Assembly (NCBI GenBank): GCA_024704765.1
Contig: JAKMXF010000354.1
Span: forward strand, 372,690-436,689
From: Oopsacas minuta
Lineage: Eukaryota > Porifera > Hexactinellida > Lyssacinosida > Leucopsacidae
Direction of reading: 5' to 3'
Length of the DNA: 64,000 nucleotides
Shown here piece after piece: positions 31,152 to 40,607 of this stretch. Positions within the stretch are counted from its first letter, which is position 1; the number at the start of each line of letters is the position of its first letter. Made by a program: the position numbers and the translations under genes. The notes under the pieces were generated by a model. It was not told the DNA's origin, did not search any database, and saw only the letters and a list, made by a program, of their open reading frames with translations.

Positions 31152-32471
31152 CTAAATAGGAATCTTAAGCACAACTGATTTCTTTAGTTTACGCCATTGT
31201 TTGGTACTGTAATCCATTTCAAATAGAGTTTCTACTTCTGTCTTCTCGGAATCATTTTCATGGATTGTCTTGTTCAGGGTGAAGGTTAGTTTATCACCAG
31301 ATTCAAGATAGGGCTTGGTAGCTTGTCCAACCATAAAATCCATGATAATTTGTTTCTGTTTCTCAGAGAGTAGATCTGCTTCAGCGAACATATCTTCCAT
31401 GAATCTGTGTTTTTTCTCCTGTATCTTGAGTAGCTTCTTGTGTGAGGGTTTAGAATGGTGAGGAGGAGGAACAGGGCTAGGAGAGTCAGTAGATGAGTGG
31501 TGCTCTGTGAGGTCCGTAGATCTACTGGGGTGGGGAGGGGAATTGTATCTGGTCAGGGATCCCTTCTTACGTTTACCTTTATCTGTATCAGTCAGTTTGA
31601 GAGGGGTAACCAGAGATTCTTTTCTCTTTCTCTTCCCTGCTGGTGCTACAGATGCAGAGCTAGCTAGGTCCTCCATATGTAGGAGCTTAGTAGTGCTAGA
31701 CCGGGATTGAGGGGTGTGTCCTTTCTGATGGTACATAGATGGTACAGGAGGTTTGATAGAAGCTCGGTAACCAGATGTGTGGGGCTTATCTCTAGAGCTG
31801 GAGGTAGGAGGAATGAATATATCTCCACTCTTTCCAGAACTGAGAGAGTGTGTGGGGTGATTATGAGTGTCTTCATCAAGTTTATGTTGATCCTTAGATT
31901 TGATTAGAATATCATCTTTAATAGCAGAAGTCCTTAGCTTCTTCTTGAGTCGGAAATGCCCTCCTCCCGTGCTGACTCCATAGCTCTCAGGACTGAGAGA
32001 AAGGGAATTTAGAACTGAATAGTTCAGGTACGTGAGTTCAGGGGAGAGCAGGGGTTTGCTATAAGATGATGTACCTCTAGAGAGGTCTTTATAACGTAGC
32101 TTCTTAACAATTGATTCAGCACCCTCTAGCAATGAACCTATCTCAGAGGCAGGTAGGGACTGTATGAGAAAGTGCTCTACTAGCATACCTAGTTTACTGA
32201 CCCACTCGTCTTCATCCTGTCTAGCTAGAGACAGGAGATTAGAGAACTGATCTCTGTCTCGTTCAAACACCAGGGTAGATATCTCCAGCATAGCCAGGAG
32301 AATCTTTACTCTCACATATTGCTCTAAACCCGAGTAGGATGAGAGAATGTGTCTCAAGAGATCAGAGTGCAAATAACTAGCAAGGTGTCTACTGTTCCAA
32401 CCGTCCTCTCCCTTGAGACGGGCATCAAGCCAGGTGATTACCTCTTCTCGACTTTTATTGACAAAATCCAT
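31152..32471 (-). CDS. NELFA: Negative elongation factor subunit A
   Basis: An intronless 439-residue frame; human NELF-A has 528. The N-terminal ~150 residues follow the HDAg-like helical domain (ITWLDARL, LASYLHSDLLRHIL, VRVKILLAMLEIS). The middle is Ser/Pro/Lys-rich and disordered, with KRKRKE and KGKRKK basic clusters. The C-terminus is the best match: an MFAEADLLSEKQKQIIMDFM segment, then GDKLTFTLNKT, then a VETLFEMDYSTKQWRKLKK segment, as in vertebrate NELF-A. NELF with DSIF holds RNA polymerase II paused near promoters. It is shorter mainly in the disordered middle. Confidence 0.88.
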   Translation of the reverse strand: MDFVNKSREEVITWLDARLKGEDGWNSRHLASYLHSDLLRHILSSYSGLEQYVRVKILLAMLEISTLVFERDRDQFSNLLSLARQDEDEWVSKLGMLVEHFLIQSLPASEIGSLLEGAESIVKKLRYKDLSRGTSSYSKPLLSPELTYLNYSVLNSLSLSPESYGVSTGGGHFRLKKKLRTSAIKDDILIKSKDQHKLDEDTHNHPTHSLSSGKSGDIFIPPTSSSRDKPHTSGYRASIKPPVPSMYHQKGHTPQSRSSTTKLLHMEDLASSASVAPAGKRKRKESLVTPLKLTDTDKGKRKKGSLTRYNSPPHPSRSTDLTEHHSSTDSPSPVPPPHHSKPSHKKLLKIQEKKHRFMEDMFAEADLLSEKQKQIIMDFMVGQATKPYLESGDKLTFTLNKTIHENDSEKTEVETLFEMDYSTKQWRKLKKSVVLKIPI

Positions 32472-33207
32472 TCCTTTGAAGTGAGGTCAGGGAGTCGTTC
32501 TAAGGAGAACCATTTGACCAGTCAACAATCAATACTGATACCTAGCTTACTAACTTGTGGACTAAATGTAATCGATACTGCTTTTCGTGAGGAATTTCCG
32601 TAGAAAATTCCAACTACCAAACTCTACTTAAGTTATCGCGAAAGTATATTAAAATCTTTCTTATGGTGTGATAACGCGAAATATACGTATAATCAGAATT
32701 TAACCATTAGCACACAATACAAATGCTAAGCATTTCTAACAGAGAGGACATCCTTTCTACCAGGGCAGGCAATATTAAAGCGTTTTGAAACTTTCAAAAT
32801 TATTCAAAGAATGAATTTCACGCCATTTTATGGAGCTCATTCATCTGTATCCTTCCGTCCGAAGATCTGCGGCTCCGTCGTGCGAAATCTAGCAGTCCGA
32901 TTTACATTTCTCATAACTGCGTAATACAAATTTGGTTAGATTATTTTCCGATTGACATTGTGGTTTGCATACATGAATAACTTGTATACATAAGCGAGGC
33001 GAAATTTTACTTTCTGCAATTTGAGCCAAATATTGCAGTGGAATAATATAATGATTCAATTCACTATTATTTTATGTTATCTACTTGAGCTGGGCCTGCT
33101 TCTTACAATAATAAACAATACTAATTTCCCTAATACATAATGTATATTATCAAATCTAAGTATCAATCAATACATAACTAAATTCTAGAATGTCAAAGCG
33201 AATACTT
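32472..33207. other. Gene-free stretch between NELFA and RPS5
   Basis: About 735 bases. No coding frame or RNA gene that I recognise. A slightly GC-richer segment near 32840-32900 (ccttccgtccg...ctccgtcg) is the only compositional feature. It should hold the NELFA promoter and the RPS5 3' region. Confidence 0.4.
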
Positions 33208-33873
33208 CTAACGGTTGGACTTTGCTACTCTCTCAAACTCGTCCTTACGCTTGATAGCATAACTATTAGAAGATCCCTTGTATGCATTGATAAGCTCATC
33301 AGCTAGACACTCAGCTATGGTCTTGATATTCCTAAAGGCAGCGTCTCTTGCTCCGTTACAGATCAGCCAGATTGCTTGATTCACTCGTCTCAGAGGGGAT
33401 ACATCTACAGCCTGTCTCCTCACGGTGCCAGCTCGACCTATACGGGTACTATCTTCTCTGGGACCTGAGTTGATAATAGCTTGTACCAGTACTTGGATAG
33501 GATTCTCATTTGTCACGAGATGGATTATATCAAACGAATGCTCTACGATCTTCATTGCCATCAGCTTCTTACCATTATTTCTTCCACGCCTCATAAGAGA
33601 GTTAGCCAGTCGCTCTACAACAGGACATGTAGCTTTACGGAACCTCTTCTTAGCATACCTACCAGCTGTATGAGGTATGTACACAGCTCTTTTGTCCTTG
33701 AATGCTATGTAGTCTTGTAAGCATAAGTCTTCACAGGTGACTCCACTGGGGTCCCACTTGTTGAACAGCTTCACGTGAACGAAGGGATCATCTGCTAGGC
33801 TATCAGTCACCATAGCGTAGGTTGATGTAGTGGCTACAGGGCCAGAAGCTATCTCATCATCCCAGTCTGTCAT
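33208..33873 (-). CDS. RPS5: Small-subunit ribosomal protein uS7 (RPS5)
   Basis: A 221-residue intronless frame. Family hallmarks are present along the whole length: [41 protein letters not shown], a [19 protein letters not shown] segment, [20 protein letters not shown] and a final [14 protein letters not shown]. It binds the 3' major domain of 18S rRNA near the mRNA exit channel. Nothing odd was seen. Confidence 0.97.
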   Translation of the reverse strand: MTDWDDEIASGPVATTSTYAMVTDSLADDPFVHVKLFNKWDPSGVTCEDLCLQDYIAFKDKRAVYIPHTAGRYAKKRFRKATCPVVERLANSLMRRGRNNGKKLMAMKIVEHSFDIIHLVTNENPIQVLVQAIINSGPREDSTRIGRAGTVRRQAVDVSPLRRVNQAIWLICNGARDAAFRNIKTIAECLADELINAYKGSSNSYAIKRKDEFERVAKSNR

Positions 33874-34531
33874 TTCGTCTAATCACAATACTCTTATGAC
33901 TAATTTGTGACTAAATATGATGGGATGAAAGTGTATGAGAATAATAATTTGTACTCTCAAATGTTAGACACTAAGATACATACCCTATAGACAATGTGTT
34001 CTAACTTCAAATACTAATTATAACATCACTTGTGATGTTATTAATATCCTATAAAATGTATTACCTATAACATATTATGGCAGTGAAAATAATGTATCAA
34101 AAGATGGTGAATTCGAAGAAATACTTCAGCATAACATTCGTTGATTTATGTCAATATATACGGAACTAAATATTTGTAGCGAATTTATATTCGCAACAGG
34201 ACAGTAAATATGACGAAGTGTTATGTCCAAGTCCTGTTGTCCCAAACACGAAAAATATATATACTTTAGAGAATGATATTCTATATCCCTCAAAAATAAC
34301 TAAGAGAATGATAGACAAATAACATACTTAGCTGTTGCTAAGTAACGTAAGAACAAAGAGGTTTATGCAGTATAACTCTACCTAGAAATACAACAGTACT
34401 CCAATACTCACCACCTGCACCTTGTATAGTTCCTGATAGCTGCAACTGCAGAATACAATTACAAACTATACAACAGATAGTAGGTAAACTGATGCAGGGG
34501 GTATCCCACTGCTACTCCTGCACTATACCAC
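33874..34531. promoter_or_regulatory. Divergent intergenic region between RPS5 and the RRM gene
   Basis: About 660 bases, AT-rich. It contains gcgaat/attcgc and caacaggac (34194-34202) / gtcctgttg (34231-34239) inverted repeats, so about 60 bases around 34178-34239 can fold. It may also hold a non-coding first exon of the RRM gene, because ttcgcag just before 34598 is a good acceptor. Confidence 0.35.
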
Positions 34532-35547
34532 ATGAGTATATATGCGAGGGAGGAGATGAAATTTACTATAATCAACAAACAATATTCTATTCGCAGGAAA
34601 ACAATGCTTTCTCTAATTCCTACTTCTCCTACCCCACGTGTACCTCGCTCTAGATGTTCAAGCTCTGGTAGCAATGGCCCCTCTCCTCCCTCAAACTTAC
34701 CGACCCAAACTTCTGATGACCTCAGCTCGTCTTCCTCATCTTCAGGAGATGAATTCTCTACTAGCTGTAGACTATATGTAGGCTATATACCCCGGGATCT
34801 GGGGAAATCTCATATAATATCAGGACTTAAGAAGATAACCACTAATGTAAGGATATTTTCTTTATATAATCACACACATTTTATATTTGTATCTTGTAGC
34901 TTGTTGACGTCATAATGTACCCGAGCATGCTAGGAGGGACTAATAATAGAGGATTCGTATTCGCGGAGTATGAGACACACGCACTGGCAGCCCAAGCCCT
35001 CAATCACCTGAAGGGGTGTAACGTTAGTGAGGTGTGGCCCTCAACCGGCGCTACTTCAAGGAAGTTGAGTGTAGACTGGGCTATCCCAGAAATGAACGTA
35101 TGCACCAATCTTATGAAGAATGTTAAAGTAGCTTTTGTACGCAGATTAACGATAGATACAACCGAGGAAGAACTGACATGTCTATTCTCCATGTGGGGAG
35201 AAGTAGAACGAGTTAAGAAACTGAAGGATTTCGCATTCGTACACATGGAGTCTCACGAAGCAGCAAATCGAGCTGTACAAGCTTTAGATGGACAGCTGAT
35301 GAAGGGATCAGTTATGGAGGTATGTCTCTCTAAACCAGTTGACCGTCGGCGATACCGTCAGTGGAAACAACAAAAGCACCTAGCCTCTCCTACCCAATCT
35401 CCTTGTCCTAACACCTCACCGGATATGTTCTTCCCTACTACCCCAAGTAGTCCCCTACTTCCTTACGACGCCTACTATCTCTCTTCACAGCTAAGTGAAA
35501 TGAGTCTTACCCCTCACCAGCAGATACAGTCTGACTACTATCACTAA
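34532..35547 (+). CDS. RRM protein of the hnRNP R/Q-A1CF-RBM46 group, two RRMs only
   Basis: Two exons, 34532-34846 and 34900-35547, joined in phase 0 across a 53-base intron, give 320 residues from the first methionine. The methionine at 34604 is an equally good start because an acceptor-like cag precedes it. A Ser-rich N-terminus is followed by an RRM at residues ~79-165 (LYVGYIPRD, GFVFAEYETHALAAQAL, WA), split by the intron. A second RRM lies at ~170-245 (KVAFVRRLTIDTTEEEL, GEVERVKKLKDFAFVHMESHEAA). The order and the VKKLKDFAFVH motif match RRM2 and RRM3 of hnRNP R/Q, A1CF and RBM46; the first RRM of that group is absent or in unseen upstream exons. The tail is Pro/Ser/Tyr-rich. Such proteins bind mRNA for editing, stability or germ-cell control. 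Confidence 0.8.
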
Positions 35548-36156
35548 CCACTACAAGCAAGTCTGAAATTATTAGGTATATCGTATACCAATACAAGATA
35601 ATCCTCAGAGAATTCTACCTCCTCAGTTCTCGCAGAAAAATTAGTCGAGTTATGAGGTCTTAGATTAATTGTGATATTATTACAAGTGTGATATTATTAT
35701 ATTATTAAATATCATATTTTCAAAATTAATGTATAAGGATAGGACGCGTGGCTAACAATTGTAATATCCAATAGGATATGCTAGCTAATCCGAAAATATT
35801 CTTGCAACTAGACTACAGGCCCCTGACTAAAATTATGAAGAATTAAACATTTCATTGACTGAATAATATAAAATTTGCATCAATTATAAGAGTTATAACA
35901 TAAAAATGAAATCTAATTTATCGCTTAAAAGTATCCTCTTCGGAGCAGCAAATTTTATATTATAACCAGTGTAAACTATGCAAGAGTATATGAGAACCGT
36001 TTTTCAAGAGGATGTTCCTTATAGTATCCAATTTGTTCTTATAACCGGTGTTGTTAGAAACAATACTTACTATATACTTCGTCGACAATAGAAAATGCTT
36101 AGAAAACAACAATACAAATCGTTACAAACATGTTAATCTTTGTTAATGGATATTAA

Positions 36157-36242
36157 CCTCATGGGACATTAATACAGTTAAATTTAGAAACTATATCATA
36201 GCAAGTATTTTCTAAATTTAGCTGTATTGACGTCCCATGAGG
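36157..36242. repeat. 86-bp hairpin element, ~34-bp arms
   Basis: The left arm starts cctcatgggac at 36157; the right arm ends gtcccatgagg at 36242. The arms are inverse copies over about 34 bases with three or four mismatches, around an 18-base loop. It is a foldback or MITE relic. No target-site duplication is evident. Confidence 0.8.
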
Positions 36243-36345
36243 GAAAAATGGTAACACAGAACACCAATACGTAACAAATCATAATAATATGCTAAAACAG
36301 ATACACAAGCACATTACACATACTACGCTATAACCATTAATCAGC

Positions 36346-36415
36346 ATTTATCAAGTGGGCAAATGATTGAATACCAGCACTTCAGTAAACCTATGAAACC
36401 GGTCACTTGATAAAT
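36346..36415. repeat. 70-bp element with perfect 12-bp inverted ends
   Basis: atttatcaagtg at 36346-36357 and cacttgataaat at 36404-36415 are perfect inverse copies flanking 46 bases. It is probably a second small MITE; boundaries are uncertain. Confidence 0.6.
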
Positions 36416-36563
36416 ATAATTCTCAGAGAGAAAGATATAAAATTACAAATCTTATATGCAGAGAATAATGAAATAAATACTGCTGGTTATCAAATAATGG
36501 TATGCGGATGTACAAGATAAATAGATAAGATAATCTCAGTATTTTATTACTTCGAATAAGAAA

Positions 36564-38375
36564 ATGAGAAGCGTGGAGAAATCTTATGGGTCTATCGATA
36601 CTAACTCTACTCCCTTTAACTCTACAATAGAAAGGTCAGCGTCAGAGAGATCTCGCCAAGAATCAATGTGTTACAAATTGGTGACGTATTTCAGTGAGGT
36701 CAGGTACATACCTGGTTTTAGACAATTCCCTGGGGTAAAGATTTGTCTCTTGATAGCATTCTTACACAGAATGCATCTCTATTCGGTATTCATTTTCCTA
36801 GCTAATCTACAAGTTGTGAGAAATGACACTGCAGAATGTAATATAGATAATCTCAACAATGCCTCGTATACATATTCTCATATGAATAATACTCCTTGTA
36901 AGAAATTCATTCCTCCAAAGAACCGTTTTGCAGAAGAAAATACAGCAGTTATAGCCTCCATCTTCATGGCTCTCGTGTATCTACTAGCGCCCATCCCTGG
37001 ATTTCTAGCCGACCGTTATTTCTCACGACACAAAACCGTCCTCGCCAGTTTATTCCTGTGTATTCTAGGCTCTCTCTCACTGAGTGCATTCCATACATAC
37101 TATGAGCTGATTAGGATGCAGAATGAGTTAATTGATAGTATTTATGACGTCATACACTTCGGTTCTTTATTAATACTAGCATGTGGATCTACTGGCATAA
37201 TAGCACTGCTAGTACCTCTAGGTGTAGACCAGATGGAAGGTGCAGGAGAATCGACAATAAAATCCTACTTTAACTGGCATTACTGGGCTGGGAATCTAGG
37301 AGGACTATTAGCACCTGGAGGGTACTTCATATACAAAGCTAGTGTGACCAGTAAATATATTCTCCTGGCTGGTAGCTATGCTGCAATCATTACCATAGCT
37401 CTAGCATTAATCCTCTGCTTCATATCTCTCTATTGTAACATTCTACAAATGCACAAACCAGTAGGTAGTCCTATATTAAAGATAGCTAAAGTATTGAGCT
37501 CTGCTACTAAGGGGTATAAACAGGAGAGAGATGAGTATGATAGGAAATCTCTATTAGATTATGCGGTAGGAGATGTTAGAGGAAAACACAGCTTTGAATC
37601 AGTTGATGACGTCAAAACTTTCTTCAGGATGACAATGGTGTTCGCAACAATGGTTTGGTACTTTGCAACTTATGACTTACTGACTTCAGTATTCCCATTG
37701 CAGGGTCAAGCCCTGTCATGTTCTGAAAATAGTTTCTTCGCCAGCTGTTTCATAGTGCTAGTAGATGGAACTGCGGTTATGATCACCATCCCTATAATCG
37801 AATTCGTGAGAAGAAAGTACTATTCTATCCGTGTTTCTAAGATCCTCTATAAATTCCTAATCGGTGTATTGCTCTCTCTTGCTGCAGTATATTATGCATG
37901 GATAAGTGATATGACACAATACTTTACTCAATTCTCTAAATGTCCGCAGCCTCAGCCTCGATCTATTCTATCAATGTTCAAACTTGATCTAATATTATTG
38001 CCACAGATAATTCTAATCGGAGTTTCAGAGTCATTTTCCATGGTAGCTGCTATCGAGTTTGTGTATGCGCAATCTCCTCATGATATGAAGGGGTTCCTAT
38101 TCGGACTCATGAACTTTTTCGTAGGAATAGGATTCTACATTCCAACTACCCTGCATAGTGTTGTCAAGGAACTAACCTGTGATCAAGACTATTCAGATTG
38201 TAGTTTTTGTATGGCATACGAACAAAAATGTTTCCTTCACTACCAAACGCCTAGATTCATGTACTATTTCATATTCGCGATTATTACCACTTTATACGCG
38301 TTACTGATGTATGTAGTAGCTGTTAAGTACAAGCGCAGACAAAGGGAACCTATTTCTAACTGGCTAGTATACTGA
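36564..38375 (+). CDS. Proton-coupled oligopeptide transporter, SLC15/POT family
   Basis: An intronless 603-residue frame with about twelve membrane helices, typical for the major facilitator fold. POT signatures are visible: PIPGFLADRYFSRHKTVLAS in the loop after helix 2-3, LLVPLGVDQM, and the FNWHYWAGNLGGLLAPGG motif near residue 230 (usual form FNWFYWxINxG). The N-terminus is polar with NST sequons and EKSYGS. A central cytosolic loop with KGYKQERDEYDRKS separates the two halves. Vertebrate SLC15A3/A4 are the closest by feel: they move histidine and di/tripeptides out of endolysosomes. The ExxER proton motif of helix 1 is not clear (LHRMHLYSVFIF instead), so substrate coupling may differ. 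Confidence 0.82.
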   Translation: MRSVEKSYGSIDTNSTPFNSTIERSASERSRQESMCYKLVTYFSEVRYIPGFRQFPGVKICLLIAFLHRMHLYSVFIFLANLQVVRNDTAECNIDNLNNASYTYSHMNNTPCKKFIPPKNRFAEENTAVIASIFMALVYLLAPIPGFLADRYFSRHKTVLASLFLCILGSLSLSAFHTYYELIRMQNELIDSIYDVIHFGSLLILACGSTGIIALLVPLGVDQMEGAGESTIKSYFNWHYWAGNLGGLLAPGGYFIYKASVTSKYILLAGSYAAIITIALALILCFISLYCNILQMHKPVGSPILKIAKVLSSATKGYKQERDEYDRKSLLDYAVGDVRGKHSFESVDDVKTFFRMTMVFATMVWYFATYDLLTSVFPLQGQALSCSENSFFASCFIVLVDGTAVMITIPIIEFVRRKYYSIRVSKILYKFLIGVLLSLAAVYYAWISDMTQYFTQFSKCPQPQPRSILSMFKLDLILLPQIILIGVSESFSMVAAIEFVYAQSPHDMKGFLFGLMNFFVGIGFYIPTTLHSVVKELTCDQDYSDCSFCMAYEQKCFLHYQTPRFMYYFIFAIITTLYALLMYVVAVKYKRRQREPISNWLVY

Positions 38376-38744
38376 ATGGAAACGCTACAAGAATGCAAGT
38401 TAAAAATTTGTTCCAACATCTAATATTGTATATTTGTTACTTATGGCCTGTGTAAAGTTTGTTATATGTATGCAATCTGTTGCAAACAAACAATAATAAT
38501 GACGAATAATGAAATCGATAGGATAGGGACAAGTGTATATATAAAGAGCACCTATCTAGCTGATCACATTATCCATAAATTGATCAACGGGCGGGTATGC
38601 ACACAATTAATTTTCTTATGAATTCTCTCTCCATCCAATTAATTCACCATATTAGGAAGTGTTGTACATATTGTAATAGCCAGAAAAAATATTGTTTCAC
38701 AGGTCATAAGTTTATATCAATAATAATTATCACTCAAACAGCAT
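38376..38744. other. Gap between convergent SLC15-like and IK genes
   Basis: No gene seen; AT-rich with several AATAAT-type words that may serve 3' end formation for both genes. Confidence 0.4.
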
Positions 38745-40214
38745 CTAATCTTTGTCTCGAATAATCTTCATAATCTTATTAAAGTCTCTGTCTATTTTAG
38801 ATTTATGTTTGTCTACAGGAGGTCTTCCAGCTGATTTCCTAGTTCTACGTCCATCACTCATTTTAACACCATACTGAAATGCAGCTTTAGGCATAGCTTC
38901 TCTCTGTAGCTGGTAATCAGAGTAAGCTTCCTCATTAGCGAAGTCCCATCTAGTGATAGGTCCCTTCTTGGTACCATTATCCATCTTAGAGTAGTCAGCC
39001 TCATCGTCAGAATCTCCCAGAGCATCAGTGAACTCTCTACCTCCTGGATAACACTCTGCATAAGTACCTTTGTTAGAGTATTTATACTTTTTAGATTTAT
39101 CACAGACGTAGTCGCCTACGTCAGCGTATATGTCCTGTTCTGTACTGGTAGCTGTAGGAGGAGGGAGAGGGGGAGGAGGAGGAGGGAGGGGAGGGGGATT
39201 ATTCTCAGGTAGGGCAGGTAAGGGAGGCGGTATGGTACTAATTGTACCCTCCTTAATAACAGGATTGAGACGATCTTTTCGTTTTAATTTCTTGTTATAA
39301 CTTCTGACATCTTGACGTAGATAAGAGAGCACTTGTGTGAGTTTATTAATCACAAACATATCCATCTCTCCTGATCCAGAAGCTACGCTTATCCCCTTAC
39401 TACGAGCAGAGGAGGGTAGTTCAGATTTAGAGCGTATTAGAGTTATAGGAACATCTGAATCTTCTGGAGTTTCATCTTCAATAGAGATTGCATAAGCCAT
39501 TCTTCCTGCTACGAAGAATTCGTTCTTTTCAGGAGGTTTGTATTGGAATAAAATTCTATAGACATTCTTAGCAATAGCAGAAGTTATTTTAGATTCATCT
39601 GTCTTCTCTATCTTCTCTTGTTCAGTTTGTAAAACCTTCTTTTCTCTTTCCCTAGTGGAAATCTCACTTCTAACTTTCTGCAGCAGAGCATAGTCCAGTC
39701 CCTTCACTAGATGGGTGTGTTCCATATCTCCTCCGAGATATTTACTCTCCTGTATAGCTTGTTTCCTGAGCTCTGCATTAATAGAAATATCTCTAGCAGT
39801 TGGTCCTACTGCTCTATAACTTCCTGAATTAAGAGACCCCGGTTCAGTATGCTCGTAGTCTGGGTTCTTGCCATCTCTCCTCTCCTTAGCTCTGTCTCTG
39901 TATTTAGCATCCATCTCAGCTTGTCTCTCTACTTCCTCTTTACGGAGCTTAGCATAGAAAACCTTTTTCTTTCTTCTCCGTTCAGCAGCTTCTCGTAGTT
40001 TCATTTGTTCCTGTCTGCGGTCAGTGACTGGTTTGACAATTTTGACAGTAGTTGGATCTCTGGGAGTCATTAGGAGTTTTCTGAAATCTGAATTGGAGAG
40101 TTGACTGGGTGTGTTTTCTATGTCCAATCTACCAGAGAAGTCCCCTCCAATACCAGCTGTGAAACCATCCGGAGCTTCTGGGTTAGCATATCTCTCTGAC
40201 CCAAATTTCATCAT
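38745..40214 (-). CDS. IK: Spliceosomal protein IK/RED
   Basis: A 489-residue intronless frame from the MMKFG start; the frame is open 11 codons further upstream. The RED_N region is well conserved: FRKLLMTPRDP, KYRDRAKERRDGKNPDYE, YRAVGPTA and a SKYLGGDMEHTHLVKGLDYALLQKVRSEI stretch at ~145-180. RED_C is clear at the end: DIYADVGDYV, DFANEEAYSDYQLQREAMPKAAFQYGVKMSDGR, then a basic tail. IK works with SMU1 in B-complex activation and short-intron splicing, which fits a genome of short introns. The Arg-Glu-Asp dipeptide tract that names the human protein (557 aa) is missing; a proline tract (PPPLPPPPPPLPPP) stands just before RED_C instead. Confidence 0.94.
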   Translation of the reverse strand: MMKFGSERYANPEAPDGFTAGIGGDFSGRLDIENTPSQLSNSDFRKLLMTPRDPTTVKIVKPVTDRRQEQMKLREAAERRRKKKVFYAKLRKEEVERQAEMDAKYRDRAKERRDGKNPDYEHTEPGSLNSGSYRAVGPTARDISINAELRKQAIQESKYLGGDMEHTHLVKGLDYALLQKVRSEISTREREKKVLQTEQEKIEKTDESKITSAIAKNVYRILFQYKPPEKNEFFVAGRMAYAISIEDETPEDSDVPITLIRSKSELPSSARSKGISVASGSGEMDMFVINKLTQVLSYLRQDVRSYNKKLKRKDRLNPVIKEGTISTIPPPLPALPENNPPPLPPPPPPLPPPTATSTEQDIYADVGDYVCDKSKKYKYSNKGTYAECYPGGREFTDALGDSDDEADYSKMDNGTKKGPITRWDFANEEAYSDYQLQREAMPKAAFQYGVKMSDGRRTRKSAGRPPVDKHKSKIDRDFNKIMKIIRDKD

Positions 40215-40607
40215 TATGATACACTTATAATATACTACGTCGTGCACGATACGACTATGTATAAGTGAGAGAATTGATAATCACAAGATTTTCTCAAAAA
40301 TAAGTTCAATATACATAGTATAAAATGATTATACGCGGTGTTATAACTACCATAAATACATTCTCTACATGGAATAATATTAAATATATCAGACATCATC
40401 AATATTGTACATTTAAGAAAATGAAAAAAACAAAATAATAAATATCTGGAATATTTAACCGATTCTAACATTCAATCAATCCAGACATAATAAAAATTAA
40501 CAAAGGCATAAAACACATCAATATATGTATATTTATACACACAAATAATCTCTAACACCTATATACAACCTATAATGAATTAGGATAAAAGCACTGCATT
40601 AAAATAA
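40215..40607. other. Gap between IK and the DD3-3 gene 3' end
   Basis: AT-rich, no gene seen. Confidence 0.4.

Larger units (their letters stand above)
35548..36563. other. One-kilobase gene-free region with foldback elements
   Basis: No coding frame. It contains two hairpin elements listed separately (36157-36242 and 36346-36415). The remainder is AT-rich and includes the promoter of the SLC15-like gene. Confidence 0.5.

Noticed and set aside
14505-40214. A functional cluster of spliceosome genes (DNAJC8, EFTUD2, IK)
   Set aside because: They are interleaved with unrelated genes and have separate gaps; chance linkage in a dense genome is enough.
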